From assembly GCA_947487165.1 (NCBI GenBank), contig CANKWX010000006.1, positions 1 to 64,000 of the forward strand: a stretch of 64,000 nucleotides of DNA. The letters run 5' to 3'. The position numbers and the translations under genes are program-made. This document shows positions 55,549-64,000 of the stretch, one piece after another. Under the pieces are notes generated by a model, which worked only from the letters and a program-made list of their open reading frames with translations, was not told the DNA's origin and did no database searches. The DNA comes from Burkholderiales bacterium. GTDB taxonomy: Bacteria; Pseudomonadota; Gammaproteobacteria; Burkholderiales; Burkholderiaceae_E. Numbering within the stretch: the first letter of the stretch is position 1; each line of letters begins with the position of its first letter.

Positions 55549-56145
55549 TCAGGTTCGCTCCAGCGCGCGGGCGACAAAATCGAGCCGATCCTGGCCCCAG
55601 AAAGGCTCCCCGTCGACCACATACCAGGGCACACCGAACACCTGCCCGGCGATTGCCTCGTCGGTGTAGGTATCGAAGGCGGTGCGGGCGTCGTCTGCGC
55701 GAGCTTCGAGCGCAGCGGCATCAATGCCCTGTTCGGCCACGATTGCAGCGCGCGTCGGTGCATCGGCGATATTGCGGTCTTCGGCCCAGACTGCGCTCAT
55801 GAAGGCGCCGGCGAGCGTCAGGGCGGACTCGGTGCCCAGCGCGAGATCGGCGGCGATGATCAGACGCGCGGCATCGTCGGGGGGTGCCGGAAAGAATTTG
55901 GGGTGCAGATTGAGCGGCACGCCGACATGGTCGCGCCAGCGCGGCAGCTCATGCAGCCGATAGGCCTGACGTTGCGGTGCACGCTTGGCGAGCGGCAGGC
56001 CGCCCGATTGCGGAAAGACCCGCCCGAGATCGATCGGGCGCAGCAGCACCCGGGCACCGTTGGCATGGGCCATCGCAAGGAAGCGCTTGTGCCCGAGGTA
56101 GGACCAGGGTGACACCGGGCTCATGAAGTACTGAACAGTTTTCAT
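55549..56145 (-). CDS. 2-Hydroxychromene-2-carboxylate isomerase family protein
   Basis: The 198-residue DsbA/kappa-GST-fold protein opens with VQYFMSPVSPWSYLGHKRF, in which Ser replaces the redox cysteines and is the proposed glutathione-linked active site. It ends VFGVPWYVVDGEPFWGQDRLDFVARAL. The family includes naphthalene-pathway NahD, but most chromosomal members have unknown roles. ATG 56145 is used; an upstream extension to 56595 would run through hemJ. Confidence 0.9.
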   Translation of the reverse strand: MKTVQYFMSPVSPWSYLGHKRFLAMAHANGARVLLRPIDLGRVFPQSGGLPLAKRAPQRQAYRLHELPRWRDHVGVPLNLHPKFFPAPPDDAARLIIAADLALGTESALTLAGAFMSAVWAEDRNIADAPTRAAIVAEQGIDAAALEARADDARTAFDTYTDEAIAGQVFGVPWYVVDGEPFWGQDRLDFVARALERT

Positions 56146-56159
56146 CGGGTGTATCGGAC

Positions 56160-56576
56160 TCAGAAGGGTTTGATCACGACCAGCAGCACGATCGCCACCA
56201 GCAGCAGCACCGGCGCTTCGTTGAACCACCGATACCAGATGTGCGAGCGACGGTTCTCGCCGCGTTCGAAGCGCTTGATCATGGCGCCGCAGACATGGTG
56301 ATAGCCGATCAGCACGATCACCAGCGCCAGCTTGGCATGCATCCACGCGCCGCCAATGCCATAGCCCAGCCACAGCCACAGGCCGAACACGAGTGCCAGC
56401 ACCATCAGCGGCATCATGAAGCGATAGAGCTTTCGGGCCATCAGCAGCAGTCGCGCGCGCTCTGCGATCGAGTCGGGCTCGACCATGGCAAGGTTGACCA
56501 GCACCCGGGGCAGATAGAACAGACCCGCGAACCAGCTGGTCACGAAGATGATGTGTAAGGATTTGACCCAGAGCAT
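56160..56576 (-). CDS. hemJ: Protoporphyrinogen oxidase HemJ
   Basis: HemJ oxidises protoporphyrinogen IX in haem synthesis. The 138-residue membrane protein has four hydrophobic segments and the conserved histidine in MLWVKSLHIIFVTSWFAGLFYLPRV. A second conserved segment is MHAKLALVIVLIGYHHVCG. Its length is typical. It is 43 bp downstream of proA and 14 bp upstream of the isomerase gene. Confidence 0.9.
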   Translation of the reverse strand: MLWVKSLHIIFVTSWFAGLFYLPRVLVNLAMVEPDSIAERARLLLMARKLYRFMMPLMVLALVFGLWLWLGYGIGGAWMHAKLALVIVLIGYHHVCGAMIKRFERGENRRSHIWYRWFNEAPVLLLVAIVLLVVIKPF

Positions 56577-56619
56577 CCGAGGATTGTACCGGCACGGTGC
56601 CTCAGCTAAGTGCCTGAAC

Positions 56620-57912
56620 TCAGCGCCTGATCTGCCCCGAACCGAAGACCACCCACTTTTGCGAGGTCAGGCCGTCCAGGCCGACCGGCCCGCGGGCATG
56701 AAGCTTGTCGGTCGAGATGCCGATCTCGGCGCCCAGCCCGAACTCAAAGCCATCGGCAAAGCGGGTCGAGGCATTGATCATCACGCTGGCCGAATCGACC
56801 TCGCGCACGAATCGAATCGCCCGCGAGTGGTTTTCGGTGACGATCGCATCGGTGTGCTGCGAGCCGTATCGGGTGATGTGTTCGATGGCGGCATCCAGGC
56901 CGTCGAGCACCCTGATCGACAGGATCGGCGCGAGGTACTCGGTCGACCAGTCTTGCTCGGTGGCGGGGATACAGGCGATGCCGGCTTTCGCAAGGATGGC
57001 GCGTGTGGCCTCGTCGCCGCGCAGCTCCACGCCCTTGTCGGCATAGATGCGGCAAAGCCTGGGCAGCACCTCGGCGGCCACCGCCTGGTGGACCAGCAGG
57101 GTTTCCATGGTGTTGCACGGCGAATAGCGCTGGGTCTTGGCGTTGTCGGCGATGAGCACCGCCTTGTCGAGGTCGGCCTGGTCGTCGATATAGACATGGC
57201 AGATGCCGTCGAGGTGCTTGATCACCGGCACTTTGGCGTCGTTCGAGATGCGCTCGATCAGCGACTTGCCGCCGCGCGGCACGATCACGTCGACCCATTG
57301 CGGACTGGCGATCAGGGCGCCCACGGCAGCTCGGTCGGTGGTGGCGATGAGCTGCACACCGTCGGCCGGCAGGCCGGCCCCGACCAGGCCCTCGCGAATC
57401 AGTTCGGCGAGCGCTTTATTGCTGTGGATCGCCTCCGAGCCGCCTCGCAGGATGGTGGCATTGCCCGATTTGATGCACAGGCCGGCGGCATCGATGGTCA
57501 CGTTCGGACGCGACTCGTAGATGATGCCGATCACGCCCAGCGGCACCCGCATGCGGCCAACCTGAATGCCGGAAGGCCGCAGGCGCAGGTCGGTCATCTC
57601 GCCCACCGGATCGGCAAGGGCTGCGATCTGCTCCAGGCCCTGAGCCATCGATTCGATCACGTCGTGGGTCAGCGCCAGACGGTCGACGAAGGCGGCATCG
57701 TGGCCGGCCTGTCTTGCGGCGGCCAGATCGAGGGCATTGGCCTGCACGAGTGCGTCGGCATGACGCCGGATGCCCGCGGCACCGGCGAGCAGGGCGGCGT
57801 TTTTGGCGGCGCTGCTGGCGCGGGCCATCTCGCGGGCGCAGGCCCGGGCACGGGCGCCGACCTGATCGACATAGCGGGCGACATCGAGCGTCGGATCGGC
57901 AATCGTGTTCAT
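56620..57912 (-). CDS. proA: Glutamate-5-semialdehyde dehydrogenase
   Basis: ProA reduces glutamyl-5-phosphate in proline synthesis. The 430-residue protein shows [47 protein letters not shown] and the catalytic cysteine in [17 protein letters not shown] 57912 is preferred to 57984. The proA-holA-lptE-leuS block is a conserved leftward cluster. Confidence 0.96.
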   Translation of the reverse strand: MNTIADPTLDVARYVDQVGARARACAREMARASSAAKNAALLAGAAGIRRHADALVQANALDLAAARQAGHDAAFVDRLALTHDVIESMAQGLEQIAALADPVGEMTDLRLRPSGIQVGRMRVPLGVIGIIYESRPNVTIDAAGLCIKSGNATILRGGSEAIHSNKALAELIREGLVGAGLPADGVQLIATTDRAAVGALIASPQWVDVIVPRGGKSLIERISNDAKVPVIKHLDGICHVYIDDQADLDKAVLIADNAKTQRYSPCNTMETLLVHQAVAAEVLPRLCRIYADKGVELRGDEATRAILAKAGIACIPATEQDWSTEYLAPILSIRVLDGLDAAIEHITRYGSQHTDAIVTENHSRAIRFVREVDSASVMINASTRFADGFEFGLGAEIGISTDKLHARGPVGLDGLTSQKWVVFGSGQIRR

Positions 57913-57996
57913 GGTCGGAGCTCTCTCATTGCGGGATTCGATCGCATCGGGGTCTGGACGGGGTCTGATGTCGATCTGATTCAAATCTGATCCGGA

Positions 57997-59070
57997 TCAA
58001 GCGGCCAGCGCCGCGTCAGCCTGCAGGGCCAGCGCAGGCGCGCCCGCCAGCCCCATGGCCACCGCTTCGAGCGCCTGCCAGTCGTCGCCGATGGTCAGGC
58101 CCTTGGTGATTCTATCGACGCGGGCGCAGCCCCGCAGCAAACGGCGCAAGATCGGACGCGCAAGGCGTCGCAGGGCTTGCGGGTAGAGCCGCTCGCGATC
58201 GCCCCAGATCCGCAGCTCGCGCATCGCACCGGCAAGCGGCCGGTCGGCCTCGACCGCGATCGACAGGCGCACCAGATTGCGCACCGCATCGGCCAGCGCC
58301 CAGAGCACCATCGGTACCGCCACGCCCTCGGCCCGCAGGCCCTGCAGGCAGCGCAGCGCACGCGCGGCGTCGCCGGCGAGCGCGGCGTCGACCAGATCGA
58401 AGGCATCCCAGCGCGCCACATCGAAGACCGCCGCACGCACCTCGACAGGCGGCAGCGGGCCGGGTCCGAAGAGCAGCCCGAGCTTGCGGACTTCCTGCTC
58501 AGCCGCAAGCAGATTGCCTTCGACCCGCTCGGCGATCAGTTGCAGGGTTGGGGCATCGGCCTGCTGGCCGGCACGCGACAGTCGCTCACCGATCCAGGCC
58601 GGCAGTCGGGTCCGGTCGACCTGCGCAATCGCGACCGTCCAGCCGCTGCGCTCGAGCTGCCCGAACCAGGCCGATTCGGTGGTCGCCCGCTCCAGGCGCG
58701 GGCTGCTCACCAGCAGCCGGGTGTCCTCGGGGAGCATCGGTGCCAGCTCGGCCAGTCCTTCGCCGACCTCCTTGGTCGGTTTGCCCGTCAGGCGCAACTC
58801 GAGCAGCTGCTGATTGGCAAAGAGCGACAGGCTGTTGGCCTCATGGCGCAGGGCGTCGAGCTTGAAGCCGCGCTCGACATGAAAGACGCGCCGATCGGTA
58901 AAGCCGAGCTGGCGCGCGGCGGCCCTGACCTGGTCGGCGGCTTCAAGCGCGAGCAAGGGCTCGTCGCTGGCGATCCAGGTGATGGCAGGCAGGCCGCCTG
59001 ATGCGCTGACCCGTTGAGCATTCGCGGTGAGCCTGGCCAGGGCTGCGGTCAGGCCGTCTGCTCGCATCAT
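57997..59070 (-). CDS. holA: DNA polymerase III subunit delta
   Basis: HolA opens the sliding clamp within the clamp loader. The 357-residue protein has an N-terminal fold with WIASDEPLLALEAADQVRAAAR, the FANQQLLELRLTGKP segment, and the C-terminal collar helices. Its ATG overlaps the lptE stop by 4 bp (ATGA). Confidence 0.93.
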   Translation of the reverse strand: MMRADGLTAALARLTANAQRVSASGGLPAITWIASDEPLLALEAADQVRAAARQLGFTDRRVFHVERGFKLDALRHEANSLSLFANQQLLELRLTGKPTKEVGEGLAELAPMLPEDTRLLVSSPRLERATTESAWFGQLERSGWTVAIAQVDRTRLPAWIGERLSRAGQQADAPTLQLIAERVEGNLLAAEQEVRKLGLLFGPGPLPPVEVRAAVFDVARWDAFDLVDAALAGDAARALRCLQGLRAEGVAVPMVLWALADAVRNLVRLSIAVEADRPLAGAMRELRIWGDRERLYPQALRRLARPILRRLLRGCARVDRITKGLTIGDDWQALEAVAMGLAGAPALALQADAALAA

Positions 59071-59582
59071 GCCGGCGGCTTCATGGTCGACAGACGTCGC
59101 AGGATCTGCTGGACCGCATCATTGCGCATGTCGCGATTGAGCAGCACTTCCTGGCCGGCATTGACGATGCCCTGGGTGTCGAGCACGGTCACGGTGCGGC
59201 GCATGACCAGTTCGCTTTCGGGGATGAGGTCGCGTTCGGCCTCGTCGCGAAGACGCCAGCGTACCCGCAGCCTCAGCAGGTATTCGCGCGGGCGCCCGCT
59301 GGTCGAGAAGGCCGAGATCTCGCTTTCTGTGAGATCGGCAAGAACATCGAGTCGGGCCTGCGCATCCTTGCGCAGTTCGGTGGTCGTGGCGCCATTGGCA
59401 CGGATCGATCGGCGCAGATCACCACCGAGCACCGAGCTCGGCGCAGCAGACACGAAGTAGACCTTGTAGGGCAGGTCGGCCGCGCCGCGCAGCGCAAAGC
59501 CGCAGCCCGCCTGCACGGCAAGCAGCCCGATACCGACCGGCAAGGCGAGCAGACGGCGACGCGGCAGGCCGGTCAGTGTCAC
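59067..59582 (-). CDS. lptE: LPS-assembly lipoprotein LptE
   Basis: LptE plugs the outer-membrane LptD channel for LPS export. The 171-residue lipoprotein has a lipobox AVQAGC (Cys27), then GFALRGAADLPYKVYFVS and a C-terminal VLLNRDMRNDAVQQILRRLS, as expected for the family. It starts at GTG 59582, 9 bp after the leuS stop codon. Confidence 0.92.
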   Translation of the reverse strand: MTLTGLPRRRLLALPVGIGLLAVQAGCGFALRGAADLPYKVYFVSAAPSSVLGGDLRRSIRANGATTTELRKDAQARLDVLADLTESEISAFSTSGRPREYLLRLRVRWRLRDEAERDLIPESELVMRRTVTVLDTQGIVNAGQEVLLNRDMRNDAVQQILRRLSTMKPPA

Positions 59583-59591
59583 GGTGCGCCC

Positions 59592-62285
59592 TCAGACCAC
59601 CAGATTGACCAGGCGGCCGGGCACCACCACGACCTTCTTCGGCGCACGACCTTCAGACAGCCGCACGAAGGCCTCGCTGGCGATGGCGGCGGCCTCGATG
59701 GCCGATCGATCCGCACTGGCCGCCACCCGCAGCGAGCCGCGCACCTTGCCGTTGATCTGCAGCACCAGTTCGAGCTCGTCCTGCACCAGCGCGGCTTCAT
59801 CGACCTGCGGCCAGGGCGCGTTCAGCAGATCGCCGAACTCGCGGTCGTAGCCCAGTGCGCCCCAGGCTTCGGTGGTGATGTGCGGCACGACCGGGTAGAG
59901 CACCCGCAGGGCAATGCCTAGCACCTCGCGCAGCGCCGCCGCATCGGCTGTGCTGGACTCGAGTCTGGCCGACTCGAGCGCATTGAGCATCTTCATCGAT
60001 GCCGAGACGACGGTGTTGTATTGCTTGCGCTCGTAGTCGTAGCTCGCCTGCTTGAGGATCAGATGGATGTCGCGGCGCAGCGCCTTGGCCGCGGGCGAGG
60101 GCTCGCCGCTTTGAGCGAGTGACCCCGCGCCCGACACCACGCCACGCGAGGCATGGCAGAAGGCCCAGAATCGCCGCAAGAACCGGCTCGCGCCTTCGAC
60201 GCCGCTGTCCGACCACTCAAGCGTCTGCTCGGGCGGACTGGCGAACATCACGAAGAGCCGCGCGGTATCGGCGCCATAGCGGTCGATGAGCAGCTGCGGG
60301 TCGACGCCGTTGTTCTTCGATTTCGACATCGTGCCCACGCCCTCGTACTCGACGCGCGAGCCATCAGACTTGAGCACGGCATGCGTGATGCGGCCATCGG
60401 GGCCATGCGCATCGGTGACGTCTTCCGGCCAGAAGTACTCGATGCCGCCACGCTCGTTCTTGCGCGAATAAAGATGGTTGAGCACCATCCCCTGGCACAG
60501 CAGGCGGGTGAAGGGCTCGTCGAAGGTCACCAGGCCGCGCGTCGGGTCGGCAGCCACCGTGCCTTTGACATCGCGCATCACGCGCGTCCAGAAGCGCGCA
60601 TAGAGCAGGTGCAGCACCGCATGCTCGATGCCGCCGATGTACTGGTCCATCGGCATCCAGTAATCGGTGCGTTCGTCGACCATCGCCGAGTCATTGCCCG
60701 GCGAGCAGTAGCGCATGTAGTACCAGGACGAATCGACGAAGGTATCCATGGTGTCGGTTTCGCGGCGTGCGGGCTTGCCGCAGGACGGGCAGACGCACTG
60801 GAGGAAGCGCTCGTCTTTGGCCAGCGGATTGCCGCTGCCGTCGGGCACCAGATCGTCGGGCAGCACCACCGGCAGCTGGTCGTCCGGCACCGGGACCGGA
60901 CCGCAGTCGGTGCAGTGGATGATCGGAATCGGTGTGCCCCAGTAGCGCTGGCGCGAGATGCCCCAGTCGCGCAGTCGGTACTGGATGCGCTTGTCGCCAA
61001 GGCCCCGGGCGGCCAGATCGGCGGCAACCGCATCAATGGCCGCCTCGTAGGCCAGCCCGTCGAGGGCGCCCGAATTCACGCACAGCACATTCGATTTATC
61101 TTCGTACCAGGCTTGCCAGCGCTGGTCGGTAAAGGCGTCTTCGCCCTCGCGCGGCGCACCGCTGCGTGCCACCACCTGACGGATCGGCAGACCGTACTTG
61201 CGGGCAAAGGCAAAGTCGCGTTCGTCGTGCGCCGGTACGCCCATGACCGCCCCGTCGCCGTAGCTCATCAGCACATAGTTGCCGACCCAGACCTCGAGCG
61301 GGTCACCGGTGATCGGATGGTTCACGAACAGCCCGGTGGCGATGCCCTTTTTTTCCATCGTGGCAAGGTCGGCTTCCATCACCGAGCCCTGGCGCGCGGT
61401 CTCGACGAAGGCGGCAACTGCCTCGCTGGTGCCGGCGGCAAGACTTGCCAGGGGATGCTCGGGCGCCACCGCAACGAAGGTGACCCCCATGATCGTGTCG
61501 GCGCGAGTGGTAAAGACATGCAGCCTGCCGTCGCCGACCGGCTCGCCCTGGCTGTCGCGCAAGTCGTGCGGAAAGGCGAAGCGCACCCCGATCGAGCGGC
61601 CGATCCAGTTGGCCTGCATGATCTTCACCCGCTCGGGCCAGCCCTCGAGATCGTTCTCGACCTGGTCGAGCAACTCGTGGGCATAGTCGGTGATCTTGAG
61701 GTAATAGCCGGGAATTTCGCGTTTTTCGACCACCGCGCCGGTGCGCCAGCCGCGCCCGTCGATCACCTGCTCGTTGGCCAGCACCGTCTGATCAACCGGA
61801 TCCCAGTTGACGGTCTGGGTCTTGCGGTAGGCGATGCCGCGCTCGAGCATGCGCAGGAACAGCCACTGGTTCCATTTGTAATAGGCCGGATCGCAGGCGG
61901 CCATCTCGCGCGACCAGTCGATCGCCAGCCCCATCGCCTGCATCTGCTTTTTCATATGGGCGATGTTGTCCCAGGTCCAGGCGGCCGGCGCCACGCGGTT
62001 TTTCATCGCGGCGTTTTCGGCGGGCAGGCCGAAGGCGTCCCAGCCCATCGGCATGAGGACGTTGTAGCCGCTCATGCGCAGGTGGCGATAGAGAACGTCA
62101 TTGATCGTGTAGTTGCGCACATGACCCATATGCAGCTTGCCGGAGGGGTAGGGCAGCATCGAACAGGCGTAGTACTTTCCCTTGGGAAAGCGCGGATCGT
62201 GTTCGATGGCACGGTAGGCGTCGATGGCCGTCCAGTGCTGCTGCACCGAGGCTTCTATCTCGGTGGGAAGGTAACGTTCTTGCAT
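59592..62285 (-). CDS. leuS: Leucyl-tRNA synthetase
   Basis: LeuRS charges tRNA-Leu and edits mischarged tRNA. The 897-residue class I enzyme has [17 protein letters not shown] (HIGH variant at 52-55), a CP1 editing domain with [20 protein letters not shown], a zinc-type [20 protein letters not shown] segment, TMSKS at 652-656 and a C-terminal domain ending VNLVV. ATG 62285 fits [11 protein letters not shown]; an upstream ATG at 62354 is rejected. Confidence 0.97.
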   Translation of the reverse strand: MQERYLPTEIEASVQQHWTAIDAYRAIEHDPRFPKGKYYACSMLPYPSGKLHMGHVRNYTINDVLYRHLRMSGYNVLMPMGWDAFGLPAENAAMKNRVAPAAWTWDNIAHMKKQMQAMGLAIDWSREMAACDPAYYKWNQWLFLRMLERGIAYRKTQTVNWDPVDQTVLANEQVIDGRGWRTGAVVEKREIPGYYLKITDYAHELLDQVENDLEGWPERVKIMQANWIGRSIGVRFAFPHDLRDSQGEPVGDGRLHVFTTRADTIMGVTFVAVAPEHPLASLAAGTSEAVAAFVETARQGSVMEADLATMEKKGIATGLFVNHPITGDPLEVWVGNYVLMSYGDGAVMGVPAHDERDFAFARKYGLPIRQVVARSGAPREGEDAFTDQRWQAWYEDKSNVLCVNSGALDGLAYEAAIDAVAADLAARGLGDKRIQYRLRDWGISRQRYWGTPIPIIHCTDCGPVPVPDDQLPVVLPDDLVPDGSGNPLAKDERFLQCVCPSCGKPARRETDTMDTFVDSSWYYMRYCSPGNDSAMVDERTDYWMPMDQYIGGIEHAVLHLLYARFWTRVMRDVKGTVAADPTRGLVTFDEPFTRLLCQGMVLNHLYSRKNERGGIEYFWPEDVTDAHGPDGRITHAVLKSDGSRVEYEGVGTMSKSKNNGVDPQLLIDRYGADTARLFVMFASPPEQTLEWSDSGVEGASRFLRRFWAFCHASRGVVSGAGSLAQSGEPSPAAKALRRDIHLILKQASYDYERKQYNTVVSASMKMLNALESARLESSTADAAALREVLGIALRVLYPVVPHITTEAWGALGYDREFGDLLNAPWPQVDEAALVQDELELVLQINGKVRGSLRVAASADRSAIEAAAIASEAFVRLSEGRAPKKVVVVPGRLVNLVV

Positions 62286-62443
62286 GCTCGCGGTGTCTTG
62301 AGGCGCGCCTGGCAGCGCGCGGGGGTGAGGGGGCGAAGGATCACAGCCATGCATTATCCGCTACGCCGTCTTTGGCGAAGTCGGCGAGGTCGGCCGGGCG
62401 GGTCAACCGGCTCCCCAAGCCGGTCCATTCCGATTTCGGTTAA

Positions 62444-62473
62444 AATGGATCCTTGACTAGTCAACTATCCATT
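62444..62473. promoter_or_regulatory. 30-bp imperfect palindrome upstream of the IclR-type gene
   Basis: Arms AATGGAT (62444-62450) and ATCCATT (62467-62473) flank a perfect 12-bp core TTGACTAGTCAA (62453-62464); only the CC and CT dinucleotides between them do not pair. It lies 52 bp before the regulator start, in the gap from divergent leuS. It is a good candidate for the regulator's own operator. Confidence 0.55.
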
Positions 62474-62524
62474 AATCGGCATGGGCACTGCGCCCGGAGC
62501 CGGTCAGCGTTGGAGACACCCAGA

Positions 62525-63307
62525 ATGACGATATTGGAAGAAGCCCACGCCGATATCCCGGCGGGCTCGGCGGTATTACGTGCCATCCGGATCCTCGAGG
62601 TCCTGTCCGAACACGAACGCCCGCCTCAGTTGGCCGAGATCGCTCACTCGGTCGGATTACCCAAGCCGACCGTGCTGCGCATCCTTGGCACCCTTGAGCA
62701 TGCCGGCATCGTTGCCCGGGAGCCCGACACCAAGCGTTATGGGTTTGCCGAGCGCCTGAACCGCTTTGCCGGACAGGTGCTGCTGGGTTCGCCCAGCCGG
62801 TCGAGCCGCCGGGCGATCCTCGAGGAGCTGGTCGAGGAGGTCGGCGAGACTTGCAATCTCACGATTCCCAATGGCAACACCGTCCTTTACCTCGACCGGG
62901 TCGAGACGGCCTGGCCGCTGCGAATTCAGTTGGGCGCGGGGTCACGCGTGCCGCTCTATGCCTCGGCGAGCGGCAAGCTCTTTCTGGCGGCGATGCCCAA
63001 GCGAAGCCGTGACCGCTTCCTCACGCAAACGCCGCTGATCGCGCACACATCACAGACCCTCACCGATGCCAAGCGGCTCAATACCGAGTTCAATGCCATC
63101 CGTGAGCGCGGTTATTCGATCGACAACGAGGAATACCTGCCCGGTATCTGCTGCATCGCGGTGCCGGTGCGCAATGCCGATGGCAAGGTGGTCGCGGGCC
63201 TGGCCGTCCAGGCACCGACGACGCGAATGAGACCCGAGCAGGGGCTGGATTATCTCTTGGCCTTGCGCCAGGCCGCTGAAGCCATTACCGCCACGATTGA
63301 CTGGTGA
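62525..63307 (+). CDS. IclR-family transcriptional regulator
   Basis: The 260-residue protein has an N-terminal winged helix (AVLRAIRILEVLSEHERPPQLAEIAHSVGLPKPTVLRILGTLE, about residues 17-60) and an IclR effector domain (PLYASASGKLFLAAM, NTEFNAIRERGYSIDNEEYLPGICCIAVPV). It probably controls the aminotransferase gene 30 bp downstream. ATG 62525 fits the family; a TTG-started frame from 62453 would run through the palindrome. Confidence 0.92.
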   Translation: MTILEEAHADIPAGSAVLRAIRILEVLSEHERPPQLAEIAHSVGLPKPTVLRILGTLEHAGIVAREPDTKRYGFAERLNRFAGQVLLGSPSRSSRRAILEELVEEVGETCNLTIPNGNTVLYLDRVETAWPLRIQLGAGSRVPLYASASGKLFLAAMPKRSRDRFLTQTPLIAHTSQTLTDAKRLNTEFNAIRERGYSIDNEEYLPGICCIAVPVRNADGKVVAGLAVQAPTTRMRPEQGLDYLLALRQAAEAITATIDW

Positions 63308-63337
63308 ACGAACTCATTTTCTGACTGGAGTCCTTCC

Positions 63338-64000
63338 ATGGGCCACGCCGATCCGGTGCTTGAAGTCGATGCACGCCAGAACTTCTGGATGCCTTTTTCG
63401 CCGAACAAGGAATTCAAGCAGGAGCCGCGCATGTTCGTGCGCGCCGAGGGCATCTGGCTCTACAAGCCCAATGGCGATCAGGTGATCGATGCCTCGTCGG
63501 GTCTGTTTTGCGTCGCAGCCGGTCATTGCCGTCCGGAGATTGCCAAGGCGGTCTATGAGCAGCTCACCACGCTCGATTATTCGATGCCCTTCACCCGTGC
63601 TCAGCCCAGGGCCTTTGAGCTCGCCCAGCGCATCACTCGCTTCACACCGGCCGGCATGAACCGGGTCTTTTTCGTGGGTTCGGGCTCTGAGTCGGTCGAT
63701 ACCGCCATGAAGATGGCGCTCGCTTTTCATCGCATCCGCGGACAGGGTCATCGTCAGCTCTTCGTGTCGCGAGAGCGTGCCTATCACGGCGTCAACATGG
63801 GTGGTGTGGCGCTCTCGGGCATGGTCAACAACCGGCGGACCTTCGGTGTCGGCCTGCCCGGCGTGCATTTCATGCGCCATACCGCGCTGCCCGAAAACAA
63901 GTTCGTTTGCGGCCAGCCCGAGACCGGTGCCGATCTGGCCGATGACCTTGCGCGCATCTGCACGATGGTCGGTGGCGACAACATCGCGGCGGTTTTCGTC
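63338..64000 (+). CDS. Omega-amino acid (beta-alanine):pyruvate aminotransferase, N-terminal part (cut by window edge)
   Basis: The first 221 residues of a class III PLP aminotransferase are visible: DARQNFWMPFSPNKEFKQEPRMFVRAEGIWLY, DASSGLFCVAAGHCRPEI, FFVGSGSESVDTAMKMALAFHR (phosphate-binding loop) and SRERAYHGVNMGGVALSGM (aromatic ring-stacking Tyr-His). This pattern is that of beta-alanine:pyruvate transaminases. The PLP lysine lies beyond the window; full length is about 440 residues. GGAG precedes ATG 63338 by 9 bp. Confidence 0.9.
   Translation, partial: MGHADPVLEVDARQNFWMPFSPNKEFKQEPRMFVRAEGIWLYKPNGDQVIDASSGLFCVAAGHCRPEIAKAVYEQLTTLDYSMPFTRAQPRAFELAQRITRFTPAGMNRVFFVGSGSESVDTAMKMALAFHRIRGQGHRQLFVSRERAYHGVNMGGVALSGMVNNRRTFGVGLPGVHFMRHTALPENKFVCGQPETGADLADDLARICTMVGGDNIAAVFV

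Overview
The window looks like chromosomal DNA of a high-GC betaproteobacterium, most likely Burkholderiales. Supporting evidence is the gene order fba-(hyi)-purC-purE-purK-sua5, cmk-rpsA-ihfB-lapA-lapB and proA-holA-lptE-leuS, the aerobic CoA-dependent benzoate (box) pathway, and PEP-CTERM surface proteins. No tRNA or rRNA gene, CRISPR array, insertion sequence, integrase or prophage gene was recognised. Many genes appear to start at GTG or TTG.

Layout. 1-5216: the end of a class II aldolase gene, a hydroxypyruvate isomerase-like gene, purC/purE/purK and a Sua5/TsaC tRNA-modification gene. 5253-18804: a benzoate island. A leftward operon runs bclA (benzoate-CoA ligase), alpha/beta hydrolase, a five-gene branched-chain-amino-acid-type ABC importer, a damaged ccdB-like toxin gene and a cupin gene. 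Divergently, boxR (regulator) is followed by boxC, boxB and boxA; TGCA repeats and a sigma-70-like promoter lie in front of boxC. 18934-25766: sulfur assimilation, with cysI-DUF934-cobA facing a cysA-cysW-cysT-sbp sulfate importer. 26085-30101: an Hfq2-type RNA-binding protein, an MFS exporter, an SDR oxidoreductase and glutaryl-CoA dehydrogenase. 30272-36263: msrA, a lemA/TPM envelope module, a HEXXH protein, a TonB-like/DUF3108 protein, DUF2237 and a metallo-beta-lactamase-fold hydrolase.

36264-40015 is the most interesting stretch. Two paralogous PEP-CTERM genes flank glnS. Each is preceded by an almost perfect sigma-54 (-24/-12) promoter, an IHF-like site about 31 bp upstream of it, and a shared 16-bp element about 79 bp upstream of it, all at spacings that agree within 1-2 bp. 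I read this as an enhancer-dependent promoter module for exported, exosortase-sorted proteins. Both proteins carry a P-V-P variant of the usual P-E-P sorting motif. No exosortase or PrsK/PrsR regulator lies in the window.

40056-64000 is mostly housekeeping: FKBP isomerase, aroA, cmk, rpsA, ihfB, lapA/lapB, a ComEA-like protein, ubiA, proC, murJ, rpsT, a PLP-homeostasis protein, the twitching ATPases pilT/pilU, an rRNA methyltransferase, a DsbA-fold isomerase, hemJ, proA, holA, lptE and leuS. At the right edge an IclR-type regulator, with a 30-bp imperfect palindrome upstream, precedes a truncated omega-amino-acid:pyruvate aminotransferase gene.
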